Positions 1 through 8,210 are shown, counted from the first letter of the stretch. The stretch is DNA of 64,000 nt from Sedimentisphaerales bacterium (GCA_016927855.1 JAFGLV010000031.1:1-64000); one strand, 5' to 3'. The notes: generated by a model from the letters alone, not told the origin. Made by a program: numbers and translations.

Positions 1-252
1 ATGGTCTAACCGCCTGTTATGGATCGCGCAAGTCTTTTTTGTGAGATTCTCTCAATCTTCTTCAAAAAAACTGTGAACGGTTACGATTTTTCTTCGTGAG
101 TCTACGTTGTGGCTGTCCGATAAAACCATCGCTGGCACGGCGTAACCACCCACGTCTCTTCAAGCGGCCTGGTTTGGAGCGGCGCACGGACCCTGTGACC
201 TTGATTTCGGCTTGCGAATGTGCTATCATGCGCTCACTTGGGGGCAGATGAA

Positions 253-477
253 ATGACGAACCTGATCGACCTTAGACTTGGCGGCACAGCGAACGTGGCA
301 GTGGGAGCCTCATCCTCCCGGCGCTTGCTGCCGGGTGGCGCCTTGGCTGAGGAGCCGATCCGCGTCGATGTGCGTGTTCGCTCGTACGACGAAGCGCCGC
401 TGGCGCCCCGAACGCTCACTCTGGTGCCCAAAGACGGAACCCTCCCTATCGGCACCCTCCTCGACTGCTATCTCTGA
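253..477 (+). CDS. possible small hypothetical protein, 74 aa
   Basis: An open frame beginning at ATG 253, or at GTG 220 in the same frame. The predicted protein starts MTNLIDLRLG, has a run of small residues and ends LLDCYL. It has no recognisable domain, signal peptide or membrane segment. The Shine-Dalgarno candidate (GGGGGCAG) is only moderate. It points toward the operon on the opposite strand, and the minus-strand terminator lies about 70 bases beyond its stop. A weak sigma-28-like -10 box lies upstream at 115-123. It could equally be a chance frame in GC-rich DNA. Confidence 0.2.
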   Translation: MTNLIDLRLGGTANVAVGASSSRRLLPGGALAEEPIRVDVRVRSYDEAPLAPRTLTLVPKDGTLPIGTLLDCYL

Positions 478-547
478 GTTGACGAGAGCATCTCGCCTCA
501 TTATCGGACCGGTGGATGTCGTGTGTTCACTGGCCCCCGGCACCATC

Positions 548-587
548 AAAAAAAACGGGGCCTTTTCGCCGTCCATGGCAGGCCCCG
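548..587 (-). terminator. rho-independent terminator of the fliL-fliM-fliN-flhA-fliA operon
   Basis: Read on the minus strand, CGGGGCC (587-581) pairs with GGCCCCG (562-556) across an 18-base loop and is followed directly by eight T residues (555-548). It lies about 30 bases after the stop of the FlgM-like gene and matches the end of the long minus-strand operon. Confidence 0.8.
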
Positions 588-618
588 CGACTCGAGCGCA
601 AACGTGACTGGATGGTTT

Positions 619-888
619 CTACACGCCGAACTGAAGCATATTCTTCGCAGCCGAATGGATGTTTTCCAGGCTCGTGAGCTCACCTGACAGCAGCAGTTCT
701 TTGGCTTCCGCAACCGCGGCGGCATCCGCGGTGGGCGGTTCCTTGGCCTGGTTGATTAGATCGGCGAAGCTGACGTGAAGCGTGGCATCCGTGTCATCCT
801 GAACACGCCGGTTGGTAGCATCGGGGTTTGACAAGGAGGTCTTCCCCAGAATGTGTCCAACTTGATTTGCGTTGATGTTGTCGATCAT
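619..888 (-). CDS. flgM: FlgM-like anti-sigma-28 factor, 89 aa
   Basis: A small acidic protein whose C-terminal third (VAEAKELLLSGELTS, then a helix ending MLQFGV) has the pattern of the FlgM sigma-binding region, with helices separated by a short loop. The N-terminal half is polar and probably unstructured, as in FlgM. FlgM holds FliA inactive until the hook is finished, when it is exported. The start ATG at 888 has a good AAGGAA ribosome site. It is the last gene before the terminator and sits in the same transcription unit as fliA, which supports the call. Family similarity is modest, so a FlgM-like protein of another subfamily is possible. Confidence 0.65.
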   Translation of the reverse strand: MIDNINANQVGHILGKTSLSNPDATNRRVQDDTDATLHVSFADLINQAKEPPTADAAAVAEAKELLLSGELTSLENIHSAAKNMLQFGV

Positions 889-925
889 GATTCACGTTCC
901 TTCATGCTCTGCGTATCTACCTTTG

Positions 926-952
926 TTTTCGTGTCGATCCGCAAAACCTTTA
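926..952 (-). promoter_or_regulatory. candidate sigma-28 (FliA) promoter for flgM
   Basis: On the minus strand TAAAGGTT (952-945), 11 bases, then CACGAAAA (933-926). This matches 7 of 8 and 5 of 8 positions of the consensus TAAAGTTT-N11-GCCGATAA. The predicted start would lie about 30 bases before the flgM ATG. It would let FliA drive its own inhibitor, a common arrangement. The match is suggestive only. Confidence 0.35.
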
Positions 953-1034
953 GTGCTTTCCGATGAAAAAGAAAGCCTCTCTCAGTACTGCCAGGCCGGA
1001 TTCCTCTGAAAAAGCCTTGGCCTGGCGCGAGCGG

Positions 1035-1730
1035 CTATTTCTTCTTGCGGTCGAGCGTCTCAGCCACCTCGTAGGCAATAAACTTGCCAAACTTCAACGA
1101 GCTGATGACGACAATCTCGTCCTGAAGGGGGCCCGACCCCGAGCGCAGCTCGTTGCGCGCGTAGTCGCGGACGCGCTCGCGGATGCTGGCGTCGCCGCTG
1201 TCCCAGACCTGTTCCAGGCCCCAGAGCAACTGGCCGTCGGTCAGGTCGAGCAATTTCAGCCTGAGTCCGACCGCCATCCGCGGATAGGGCTGATACTCGG
1301 TAACCGTTCCCACCAGCAAACCGTTGCACTTAAGCGCATCGCGCATCGCCAGGAGCTGCTTGAGGGCCTGAAGGGAGTCGAGGTTCTCCTGCAAACCGCG
1401 CCAGGCCGGGTCGTCCTGGCGAACCACCGACAGGCCAAAGAGCTGCTTCTTCTGGAGCGCGACAAACAGCGCTTCGGTCAGATCGGCGGAGATGGTGGGG
1501 TAGCCCGACTTGTTGTCCAACTCGACCAGGGCGACCCGGCCCAGCGTCGTCAGGTCGCGGTGCGGATTGAGATAGTAGGAATTGGCCATCCCGTTGTTGG
1601 CTTGGTCGGACTGGCATCCACCGATCAGAGCGACCAGGATGAGCGCCGAAAGCCAGAGGCCGATCAAGCCAAACAGCCGACCAGAGCATGGTCTGTTCCA
1701 AGTGCGAGGCAGGACGTTGTTACGGCTCAT
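1035..1730 (-). CDS. lipoprotein of the flagellar operon, FlgO/CsgG-like fold, 231 aa
   Basis: The N-terminus has a positively charged stretch, a hydrophobic segment and the lipobox LIGGC, so it should be lipidated and, without an Asp after the Cys, go to the outer membrane. The mature part has alternating strands and helices (GRVALVELDNKSG; LLVGTVTEYQPYP; LRLKLLDLTDGQLLWG) typical of the FlgO, CsgG and GNA1162-like lipoprotein folds. Residues ~185-231 are charged and end DRKKK. ATG 1730 is chosen because AGGTGA lies at the right distance; GTG 1739 is an in-frame alternative. It overlaps the preceding lipoprotein gene by 11 bases. A role at the outer membrane around the L ring is an inference from location. 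Confidence 0.6.
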   Translation of the reverse strand: MSRNNVLPRTWNRPCSGRLFGLIGLWLSALILVALIGGCQSDQANNGMANSYYLNPHRDLTTLGRVALVELDNKSGYPTISADLTEALFVALQKKQLFGLSVVRQDDPAWRGLQENLDSLQALKQLLAMRDALKCNGLLVGTVTEYQPYPRMAVGLRLKLLDLTDGQLLWGLEQVWDSGDASIRERVRDYARNELRSGSGPLQDEIVVISSLKFGKFIAYEVAETLDRKKK

Positions 1731-2325
1731 TGGCTTCACCTGCTACAGACGTGGACTGGCCACCTGGCGGCGGTGTGTCGTATTGTTCGGGGTGGAGCGT
1801 CGCCTCGTGCCGTTGGCTCAACGTGCCGGCTTCCGCCTCGCCGCCCAAGACCTCCAAGACCTTGAGCAGTGCCTCGAGCTGCGCCTTGGCGGCATCCCGC
1901 ATTTCCGCGCGGAAGCCAAGGATGTTGCTCTTCCAGGCGTTCAGTTCCGAGAGCATCTCGATGAGCAGGTCGTTGGCTTCTCCCAGTTCCTTCTGCGTCT
2001 GCTTGAGCTTCGCTTCGAGCGCCGCGATCTGTTGCAGCAACGTCTCGTTATCCGCCGCGAGGCGCTGGTTTTCATCCCGCAAGGCGACCGTCTGGTCGGA
2101 CAGCCGGGCGTATTTCTCCGACAGCTCGATAGCGGATTCCACTGCCGTGCGGCCCTCCAGAGGTGTGTCCTGGAACCGCCTGGCCGTCGAGCCGCTCGAA
2201 GCGGATGCCGTCGCGTCGTTGGCGCCCGCAAGGCCTGGCTGGCCTTGCGGCGCCGTGCACCCGGCGCCCGCGAGCAACAGCAGCAGCAGAAGAAGCCACG
2301 GAATCATTCGTACGGTTTCGATCAT
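1720..2325 (-). CDS. coiled-coil lipoprotein of the flagellar operon, 201 aa
   Basis: A leucine-rich signal peptide ends in the lipobox LLAGAGC. A Ser/Ala/Gly-rich linker is followed by a long coiled coil (residues ~65-130, rich in Leu, Glu, Gln and Lys, such as LRDENQRLAADNETLLQQI). A second helical stretch (~135-165) and a proline-rich tail follow. The start ATG 2325 is preceded by GAGGAG at seven bases; GTG 2340 in frame is less well placed. It is translationally coupled to the next lipoprotein gene by overlap. I do not recognise a named family. Together the pair suggests an outer-membrane accessory of the flagellum. Confidence 0.6.
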   Translation of the reverse strand: MIETVRMIPWLLLLLLLLAGAGCTAPQGQPGLAGANDATASASSGSTARRFQDTPLEGRTAVESAIELSEKYARLSDQTVALRDENQRLAADNETLLQQIAALEAKLKQTQKELGEANDLLIEMLSELNAWKSNILGFRAEMRDAAKAQLEALLKVLEVLGGEAEAGTLSQRHEATLHPEQYDTPPPGGQSTSVAGEANEP

Positions 2326-2351
2326 GTCATATCTCCTCACGTGCCGGTTCC

Positions 2352-2603
2352 TCAGTCCTGGCCGGACCCGGCCGGCACGAGCGATGCGTCGGTGGCGTAC
2401 TCACAGCGCACCAAGGTTACTCGGCCGCACGAGCAGACGACTTCGAGCAATGCGAACTCAGGATGAGTCTCCGCGATACGGACGCGGACGGGTTGGGCCG
2501 CGAGGTGAGGTCCGACGGGAGGGTTTGCGCCGTTCGTGCCTGCGTTCAGTTGAAACGAGCCTGCGAACTCCACTTCGCTGTGCTTCAATACATGTCGTGT
2601 CAT
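2352..2603 (-). CDS. small protein, unknown function, 83 aa
   Basis: The frame is open from 2663, but ATG 2603 (MTRHVLKHSE) is the more credible start. The protein has a beta-rich look and a C-terminal block VRIAETHPEFALLEVVCSCG followed by a CEYA motif. The CxCG element and a third Cys could bind a metal. It has no signal peptide and no membrane segment. It lies between a 70-aa protein behind fliA and the two lipoproteins, in the same direction and with short gaps. No function can be assigned; a small regulator or chaperone acting with FliA is possible. Confidence 0.5.
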   Translation of the reverse strand: MTRHVLKHSEVEFAGSFQLNAGTNGANPPVGPHLAAQPVRVRIAETHPEFALLEVVCSCGRVTLVRCEYATDASLVPAGSGQD

Positions 2604-2653
2604 GGTTGCCACTTTCCCATCTCCCGCCTTTATTCCATTGGCCTCAGGCGGCG

Positions 2654-2866
2654 TCAAGCACAATAATCGATGCAGTGGGGATCGTCGTCGATGGTTCGAG
2701 CCTGCGGCTCGGCGGTCTCGTCGTGTTTCTCTTCCGGCTCCTCGCGGCGTTCGTCCTTCGACTTCTGGCGCCGTTTTCGCTCCTGCTGTCGGGTCATCGG
2801 CGTCAGCCCCTGGATTGTCTGGAGACTCTCCACCGGTTTTATGACGTTGAAGTCGCTATCTGCCAT
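2654..2866 (-). CDS. small charged protein coupled to fliA, 70 aa
   Basis: The start ATG 2866 (MADSDFNVIKPVESLQ) has GGAGG seven bases upstream and overlaps the end of fliA by 11 bases, so the two are probably translated together. The N-terminal ~25 residues (VIKPVESLQTIQGLTPMTRQ) look conserved and structured. The rest is a highly charged Lys/Arg/Glu stretch, probably disordered, ending DDPHCIDYCA. Small proteins with this 'KPVE-LQ--QGLTP' pattern after fliA are familiar to me from other flagellar operons, but without a known role. Confidence 0.6.
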   Translation of the reverse strand: MADSDFNVIKPVESLQTIQGLTPMTRQQERKRRQKSKDERREEPEEKHDETAEPQARTIDDDPHCIDYCA

Positions 2867-3677
2867 CGTTGTAATCCTCCAACTTGGCCGAAAGGCTGAC
2901 AAGGGCGCTGGCATGCAACTGGCTGACCCGGGACTCCGTGATCTCCAGCAGGCCCGCAATCTGTTTCATCGTCAGATGCTTATGATAGTAGAGCACAATA
3001 ATCTGTAATCGTCTCTGGTCGAGCTGCTGCATCGCTTCCGCGAGCTTTTCGAGCATCTCGGCCTTCTCGAGACGGCTGCCGGGTGCGGCGGCGTCGTCGG
3101 CCGCGGCCAGCAGATTGCCGAGAGCAGGTTCTTCCGTACTCGATCCGTCCAGGGAGGCAAAATGCTGGGCCCGGGCGCCCTCGAAGAGCGCATATACTTC
3201 CTCGATCGGGATGCCGAGCCGCTCGGCCAGCTCCTCGTCGGAAGGAGGACTGCCGGTCCGCTGGGTGATCTCCCGGCTCAGTCTCAGGGCTTGGCCGATG
3301 CGCTTGTTGATCCCCGACGGGAGCAGAGACGCTCTGCGCAGCTCATCGAGGATGGCGCCTTTCACTCGGATGTAGGCGTACGTGGTGAACTCCGCCAGGT
3401 GAGAGGCGTCGAAGTCCCGTGCGGCCTTCAGCAGGCCGACCGTTCCCGCCGAGACCAGGTCGTCGAACGACAGCGGGGGTCGAAGATAAGTCACGGCGCG
3501 CCGCGCGATCCGATGCACCATCGGCAGCAACTGGAGAATCTGCTCGTCGCCGATAGGCGGGTGTTTGTGTCCCGAATAGGTGCGTAACGCCACGGCCTTG
3601 AGATGCTCGCAGCCTTCCACCGGTTCGGTCGCCGTGCCATCCATCATTTCAGGCGTGTTTTCAGTTTCTGTCGTCAC
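2856..3677 (-). CDS. fliA: RNA polymerase sigma factor FliA (sigma-28), 273 aa
   Basis: Region 2 is evident from DDLVSAGTVGLLKAARDF and FTTYAYIRVKGAILDELRR (residues ~70-115). Region 3 follows (~120-180), and region 4 carries the helix-turn-helix TMKQIAGLLEITESRVSQLH (~236-255). This is the FliA/WhiG family that reads late flagellar promoters. About 40 extra residues precede the usual start. The GTG start at 3677 has a GGAAGG site and overlaps the upstream small membrane-protein gene by 17 bases. A FlgM-like gene lies downstream in the same operon. The DNA-contacting elements look intact. Confidence 0.93.
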   Translation of the reverse strand: MTTETENTPEMMDGTATEPVEGCEHLKAVALRTYSGHKHPPIGDEQILQLLPMVHRIARRAVTYLRPPLSFDDLVSAGTVGLLKAARDFDASHLAEFTTYAYIRVKGAILDELRRASLLPSGINKRIGQALRLSREITQRTGSPPSDEELAERLGIPIEEVYALFEGARAQHFASLDGSSTEEPALGNLLAAADDAAAPGSRLEKAEMLEKLAEAMQQLDQRRLQIIVLYYHKHLTMKQIAGLLEITESRVSQLHASALVSLSAKLEDYNDGR

Positions 3678-3900
3678 CGACCCCTTCCTTGTCTATCTGA
3701 CTGGCGATCATCGCGCGGGTCAAGATCGCGTCGATGGCCCGCGTGGCGGCCGATGCGACGCTATAGCTGATGACCGCTCCAATCAGCGCACGTTTGGAGC
3801 ACGTGTACGGCGCAAGTCCCTCTATAGCGCCGACGATGCTCACTGCGAAGAACCCCACCACCGCGGCGGTGAACCCGATGGACCGTCGATTCAGCAGCAT
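3661..3900 (-). CDS. small membrane protein between flhA and fliA, 79 aa
   Basis: One clear transmembrane helix near the N-terminus (IGFTAAVVGFFAVSIVGAI) follows the positive start MLLNRRS. A second weakly hydrophobic stretch (ALIGAVISYSVASAA) is next, then a polar tail. In many bacteria flhF and flhG occupy the space between flhA and fliA; here only this small gene is present. It overlaps fliA by 17 bases. I do not recognise the family. It may be a membrane partner of the export gate, inferred from position only. Confidence 0.5.
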   Translation of the reverse strand: MLLNRRSIGFTAAVVGFFAVSIVGAIEGLAPYTCSKRALIGAVISYSVASAATRAIDAILTRAMIASQIDKEGVGDDRN

Positions 3901-3954
3901 TTACAGCACACCTCCATTCGTGTCAGGCTCCAATGTCATGTGTCACGTCTCTCA

Positions 3955-6117
3955 TCAGGCTCGCGCGTAGGCAGCCGCCATCTGGTCTTGATCGTTCGTG
4001 TTCGTTGCTTCATCCTCTACCGCGGTGATGGTCTCGATGGGTTCGACCTCAGTCCCCGAGACGATCTCGTCATAGGCGACGACCGGCAGCATCGGCAGAG
4101 AGCGTGCCAACATCCGGGCCAGCGGACCGCGCAAACGAGCATCGCAGAGCAATATGGCTTTGTCTCTGCCATGGTCCATGGCGGATTTCCAGGCCTCGGC
4201 GGTCTTGCGACTCAGTTCCATCGCTACTTCGGTTGGAAGGTTCAGTGTCAGTTCTCCACCCTCCTGACCCAGAGCGGCGGCCAGTTGATGCTCGAGGGCC
4301 GGATCGAACGCGATGGCGACAATCTTGCCGCCGTCGCCTTTGTGCAGTTCCGTGATGGTCCGGCTCAGCGATTTGCGGACGATCTCCGTGAGGGTCGCAT
4401 GGTTCTTCGTCTTGGAAGCGTTCTCGGCCAGAGCTTCCAAGATAGCGGTCATTTCGCGAATCGGCACGCCGCTCTTGAGCAGGTTCTTGAGCACGCGCTG
4501 GAGCAGGCCTACCGAAACCTCTCCCTCGGTGCCGATGGCCTCGCCGACCAGCGAAGGCTGATTCTTGCGGAGACGGTCGACGAGCAGTTGCACGTCTTCG
4601 CGCGTGAGCAGTTCGTCGGCGTGTCGGCGCAGCGTCTCCGACAAGTGCGTGATGAAGACGGATTCGGGATCGATGACGGTGTAACCTTTCAGTTCCGCCG
4701 CCTCTTTGTTGCCTGCTTTCACCCACAGCGCCGGCAATCCGTACACCGGTTCCGTGGTTCGAATGCCGTCGATCTTGCCGGCGGTCGTGCCGGGGTCCAT
4801 GGCCAGGAACATCTCCGGCTCCAGGAAGCCTTTGGCGATGGGAATCTCGCAGAGCCTGATTTCGTAGGCGTTCGGCTCCAGGTTCATGTCGTCGCGGAGC
4901 CTGACCAACGGGATGACAATGCCCAGTTGCTGGGCGAATTGCCGGCGCAACGCACCGATGCGGTCGAAGATGGTGTTGCTCTTGCGTGGGTCGACCAGCG
5001 TGATGAGGCGAACGCCGACGTGGACGGAAATGCGATCCATGTCCAGCAGATCCTCGACGGGCTCTTTCTCCACTTTCTTGGCGGGTGCCTGGACGGTCTG
5101 AAGCGAGGCTTTCTCTGCTTTGCCGGCCATGCGCCCGACGAGCGCCGCGCCGGCGGCCAGCACCAGGAACTGCACACGCGGCATGCCAGGCACGAGGGCC
5201 ATCGCGCCGATGATGCAGGCAGCGGCCGTCAACGGCTGGCCGGTCTTGAGGAACTGGCGCGACAGGTCCTGGCCCACACTGAAGTTGGAGGAAATCTTCG
5301 TGACGAGGAAGCCCGAGCTGACGGAGATGATCAGCGAGGGGATCTGGCTGACCAGGCCGTCACCGATGGAGAGGATCGAATACGTCTTGATGGCGTTGGC
5401 GATGGTCATGCCGTGCGAATAGCCCATGGCGATGCCGCCGATGACGTTGACGCCGGTGATGATCAGGCCGGCTTTGGCGTCACCTCGGATGAATTTGCTG
5501 GCCCCGTCCATGGCGCCGTAGAATTCGCTCTCCTTGACGATCTTAGCGCGTCGCTCGTTGGCCTGAGTCTCGGTGATGGTGCCGGCGTTGAGATCGGCGT
5601 CGATGGCCATCTGCTTGCCCGGCATGGCGTCGAGGGTGAAGCGCGCCGACACTTCGCTGATACGCTCGGCGCCCTTGGTGATCACGATGAACTGGATGAT
5701 AACGAGGATCAGAAAGATAACGAGACCGACCACGAAACTGCCACCGGCTACGAAACCACCGAACGTCTGGATGATTTTACCGGCGTTGCCTTGGAGCAGG
5801 ATCAGACGGGTCGACGCGACGTTCAGTGACAGTCTGAACAGCGTGACGAACAGCAGCAGGGAAGGAAACGTGGATAGTTCAAGCGGCTCTCGGGACGAGA
5901 GCGTGATGATGAGAACTGCGATGGCCAGAGAGATGCTGCACGCCAGCAGCATATCGAGAATGGCGGTGGGCAGCGGAATGATGAGCGTCGCCAGCACCGC
6001 CACCAGGCCAATCGCCAGGATCGTCGTGCTGTGCGCGGCCAGCGGGACGTTCATCAGGCCGTCGTCTGAGATCGAGCCGGCCGGAGCATGTGATGAATTG
6101 GAGCGATGGGACGCCAT
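3955..6117 (-). CDS. flhA: flagellar export gate protein FlhA, 720 aa
   Basis: The N-terminal half (residues ~30-330) has eight hydrophobic segments and the conserved FHIPEP-type signature region (MDGASKFIRGDAKAGLIIT; GDGLVSQIPSLIISVSSGF). The C-terminal half (~360-710) is the soluble FlhA-C domain that docks chaperone-substrate complexes. Length matches the family (about 690-720). It forms the nonameric ring of the export gate with FliP, FliQ, FliR and FlhB, which are encoded at the other end of the window. It lies 40 bases after fliN in the same operon. The first ~25 residues are a polar extension. Confidence 0.97.
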   Translation of the reverse strand: MASHRSNSSHAPAGSISDDGLMNVPLAAHSTTILAIGLVAVLATLIIPLPTAILDMLLACSISLAIAVLIITLSSREPLELSTFPSLLLFVTLFRLSLNVASTRLILLQGNAGKIIQTFGGFVAGGSFVVGLVIFLILVIIQFIVITKGAERISEVSARFTLDAMPGKQMAIDADLNAGTITETQANERRAKIVKESEFYGAMDGASKFIRGDAKAGLIITGVNVIGGIAMGYSHGMTIANAIKTYSILSIGDGLVSQIPSLIISVSSGFLVTKISSNFSVGQDLSRQFLKTGQPLTAAACIIGAMALVPGMPRVQFLVLAAGAALVGRMAGKAEKASLQTVQAPAKKVEKEPVEDLLDMDRISVHVGVRLITLVDPRKSNTIFDRIGALRRQFAQQLGIVIPLVRLRDDMNLEPNAYEIRLCEIPIAKGFLEPEMFLAMDPGTTAGKIDGIRTTEPVYGLPALWVKAGNKEAAELKGYTVIDPESVFITHLSETLRRHADELLTREDVQLLVDRLRKNQPSLVGEAIGTEGEVSVGLLQRVLKNLLKSGVPIREMTAILEALAENASKTKNHATLTEIVRKSLSRTITELHKGDGGKIVAIAFDPALEHQLAAALGQEGGELTLNLPTEVAMELSRKTAEAWKSAMDHGRDKAILLCDARLRGPLARMLARSLPMLPVVAYDEIVSGTEVEPIETITAVEDEATNTNDQDQMAAAYARA

Positions 6118-6157
6118 AGGGTCTGCTTATTCCTTCACGGTTGCTCTGATCGCTGCC

Positions 6158-6559
6158 TCATCCTTCGGTCGGTTTGCCTGCGATAGCCGCGCCGGTGATT
6201 TGTTTGATGCGCACGGCGAAACGGTCGTCTACGACCACGATGTCCGCCTCCGCGAATTTCGAGTCCTTCAAAAACAGCTCGGCCGGTGCTCCGACGCTCT
6301 TGTCGAGCTTGAGCACAGCACCGGGTCCGAGCTGCAAGAGCCGTCGCACCGGGATCTGGGTCGCGCCCAGCACGACGGTTACCGGCACATCCATATCGAG
6401 GAGGATGTCGAACTGGCCGCCAGAGCCGCTGACCTGACCCTCGCTGGCCTCGGGAAACTCCGCCGCTTGGGCGACCTTGCGCCCGTCTGCCTCCGCCGGG
6501 GCTTCGTTCGGGCCTTGCTCTTGTGCATTCTCGGGTGTGGCTTGGGCCGTTTGAGGCAT
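6158..6559 (-). CDS. fliN: flagellar motor switch protein FliN, 133 aa
   Basis: The C-terminal SpoA domain (residues ~55-130) shows the hallmark pattern DILLDMDVPVTVVLG, then LLQLGPGAVLKLDKSVG and DDRFAVRIKQI. The first ~50 residues are a low-complexity Ala/Gln/Glu linker. FliN forms the bottom of the C ring with FliM and FliG and binds FliH. Start choice: ATG 6559 has a strong GGAAAG site at seven bases. ATG 6586 overlaps the fliM stop (ATGA) and would add nine residues. It follows fliM directly. fliG is not in the window. Confidence 0.93.
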   Translation of the reverse strand: MPQTAQATPENAQEQGPNEAPAEADGRKVAQAAEFPEASEGQVSGSGGQFDILLDMDVPVTVVLGATQIPVRRLLQLGPGAVLKLDKSVGAPAELFLKDSKFAEADIVVVDDRFAVRIKQITGAAIAGKPTEG

Positions 6560-6582
6560 GGCGGTTCTTTCCTTTCCTTCAG

Positions 6583-7578
6583 TCATTTCGCCGCCGGGGA
6601 CCGCGTCGGCTGGGGGGCTGTCCCGGCAGTACATTCCGCGATGAGAGCCGCGTACCGTCCGCCGGACTGAGTGGGCCGAGCGCGGAAGATCGGCTGATCG
6701 TCGATGACCAAATCGAGTGGTTCGTCGATGTGCTTGTCCAGCAGCACGATGTCCCCTTGGCCGAGGTCGAGGACCTCCTCGAAGCTCAGCCACGTCGAGG
6801 AGAGCTTGGCCGTGATGGTCACAGGCATCTCCTGCAGATGTTCCAGCATCACCCGCTTGATCTCTTCCTGGGTCGGCTGGGCTGCTGACTCGGAACGCTT
6901 GCCGACCAGGGGGGCGAGTACCCGACAAGGAAACACGAAACGTATCTGCGAGGCCTCGTTCGCATCGGCTCTCTTGACCTCGAATACGATGATGCAGACT
7001 TCATCCGTCGATTCGAACGACACGGTGGGCATACCCCGCGCCACGTTGGCGCCGTGCGTCAGCTCCAGGTGGGGTCGCAGAGCGCTAATGAAAGCCTCTG
7101 CGATGGCCAGGACAAGGTCGGAGAGCAGCGACTCCTCCAGCGCCGACAAAGTGCGATCCGGATCGTTTTCGGCCTCCGAGTCTCCGAGCAAGAGCGTCAC
7201 CCAACTCAGCGCCGTCTGCGCGTCGACGGTCAGGAAGCCGCACGGGTGTCTGGTGTCCGGTCCGAACGGCAGCCAGAAGCTGTGGCTCAACTCGATGTGG
7301 TCGGCCAAATCGCCCGCGAAGCTCTGCGTGATGGCCACCGGTTCGACATTGGACTCGGTGCCGTAGAAGTGAACGAATTTCTCGCTCAGCAGCGCCGCTC
7401 CCTGGCTCATCACCGCTGCCAGGCGATTGCGTTCGTCTTCGTTGAAGTAATGTGGGTCGCGCCAGTTGTACTCGGCCACTTCCGGCAGCGCTTCTGTCTC
7501 GGCCGAGACGGACCCGACGGCGGTCAGCAGCCGCTGTATCTTCGCCCGACTCAAATTGTGGACGGGTGCATCGGTCAT
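6583..7578 (-). CDS. fliM: flagellar motor switch protein FliM, 331 aa
   Basis: The middle CheC-like domain covers residues ~45-230 and the SpoA domain ~250-320 (LDLGQGDIVLLDKHIDEPLDLV, DDQPIFRARP). The N-terminus (MTDAPVHNLSRAKIQRLL) contains the region that in other FliM proteins binds CheY-P, though the usual LSQxEID motif is not obvious. The ATG 7578 overlaps the fliL stop as ATGA, so fliL and fliM are translationally coupled. The protein links FliG to FliN in the C ring and switches rotation. Length is normal. Confidence 0.94.
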   Translation of the reverse strand: MTDAPVHNLSRAKIQRLLTAVGSVSAETEALPEVAEYNWRDPHYFNEDERNRLAAVMSQGAALLSEKFVHFYGTESNVEPVAITQSFAGDLADHIELSHSFWLPFGPDTRHPCGFLTVDAQTALSWVTLLLGDSEAENDPDRTLSALEESLLSDLVLAIAEAFISALRPHLELTHGANVARGMPTVSFESTDEVCIIVFEVKRADANEASQIRFVFPCRVLAPLVGKRSESAAQPTQEEIKRVMLEHLQEMPVTITAKLSSTWLSFEEVLDLGQGDIVLLDKHIDEPLDLVIDDQPIFRARPTQSGGRYAALIAECTAGTAPQPTRSPAAK

Positions 7579-8150
7579 TGGATCGACAGTTCCTTGAAGA
7601 GAATCCGCTTGATGCGCGGCTTGGCGCCGGGAAACAGGCTCTGATTGAAGGCGTCGGCAATCTGCGTCTGCATCTGACGGAGGTTCTTCTCCCCGCGAAC
7701 GTCGTCGAGCGTCAGGTTGTTCAGGTACAGGGTCAGCCAGTTTTTCAAAAGGGGCTTCCTTTGCTCGAAGAAGGCTGTCCCGTCTTTCTCCGACATGCCG
7801 CCGACCTCGAGCGTCAGGCCGAGTCGCACGTAGCGGACGACACCCGGCTCGTTGAGATTGCCGATGACGGGGTCCACATCGTAGTACCAACTGGCTCCGC
7901 CGTCTGCCGTCTCCGGCGGCATGGGCGACGCGGTCGCCTCGACCGAGGCGGGCGGCTGGGCGGCCGAGACGGTCTGAGTGGCGCCCCGCGTGCCGAACAG
8001 CCGGCCGAGGACGAATCCTGCGCCGGCGCAGACGACAACTGCCAGAACAGGCGCCAACCAGGAGACGATCCGACCGGCCGTGCCGTGCTTGGGCTGGGTG
8101 TCCTGGCTCTTCTCCTGGTCTTCCTTTTCAGAGTTTTCCGGATCGGCCAT
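7575..8150 (-). CDS. fliL: FliL-like flagellar basal body protein, 191 aa
   Basis: A polar, lysine-rich N-terminus (MADPENSEKEDQEKS) is followed by one transmembrane helix (WLAPVLAVVVCAGAGFVLG) and a periplasmic domain. The domain holds the FliL pattern RYVRLGLTLEV and ends RIKRILFKELSIQ. FliL surrounds the stator and supports torque under load. ATG 8150 is preferred because AAGGAA lies nine bases upstream; ATG 8159 is in frame. A Ser/Pro/Ala linker (~60-80) separates helix and domain. It overlaps fliM by four bases. Confidence 0.88.
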   Translation of the reverse strand: MADPENSEKEDQEKSQDTQPKHGTAGRIVSWLAPVLAVVVCAGAGFVLGRLFGTRGATQTVSAAQPPASVEATASPMPPETADGGASWYYDVDPVIGNLNEPGVVRYVRLGLTLEVGGMSEKDGTAFFEQRKPLLKNWLTLYLNNLTLDDVRGEKNLRQMQTQIADAFNQSLFPGAKPRIKRILFKELSIQ

Positions 8151-8210
8151 GCTACGCATTTCCTTTCTTCACGGTTGACTGCCCTCGCGGGACGGAGCGC
8201 CTGGCCCCTT

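Larger units (their letters stand above)
1..618. other. left-edge region without a confident gene
   Basis: The first ~130 bases are AT-rich and hold T and A tracts (around 35-40 and 64-70) that can pair weakly, but no good terminator. A GTCCGATAA string at 115-123 resembles a sigma-28 -10 element but has no matching -35. One short plus-strand frame (253-477, listed separately) is the only coding candidate. The right part holds the minus-strand terminator of the operon to its right. Confidence 0.5.

Noticed and set aside
115-123. sigma-28-like -10 element GTCCGATAA
   Set aside because: No matching -35 at the right distance and no confident gene downstream.
132-148. TGGCACG string resembling a sigma-54 -24 element
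   Set aside because: The -12 part (TTGC) is absent at the required spacing.
3580-5829. 749-codon plus-strand frame
   Set aside because: It lies opposite flhA and reads as a His/Gly/Arg/Asp-rich sequence without any domain; it is an antisense shadow of a GC-rich gene.
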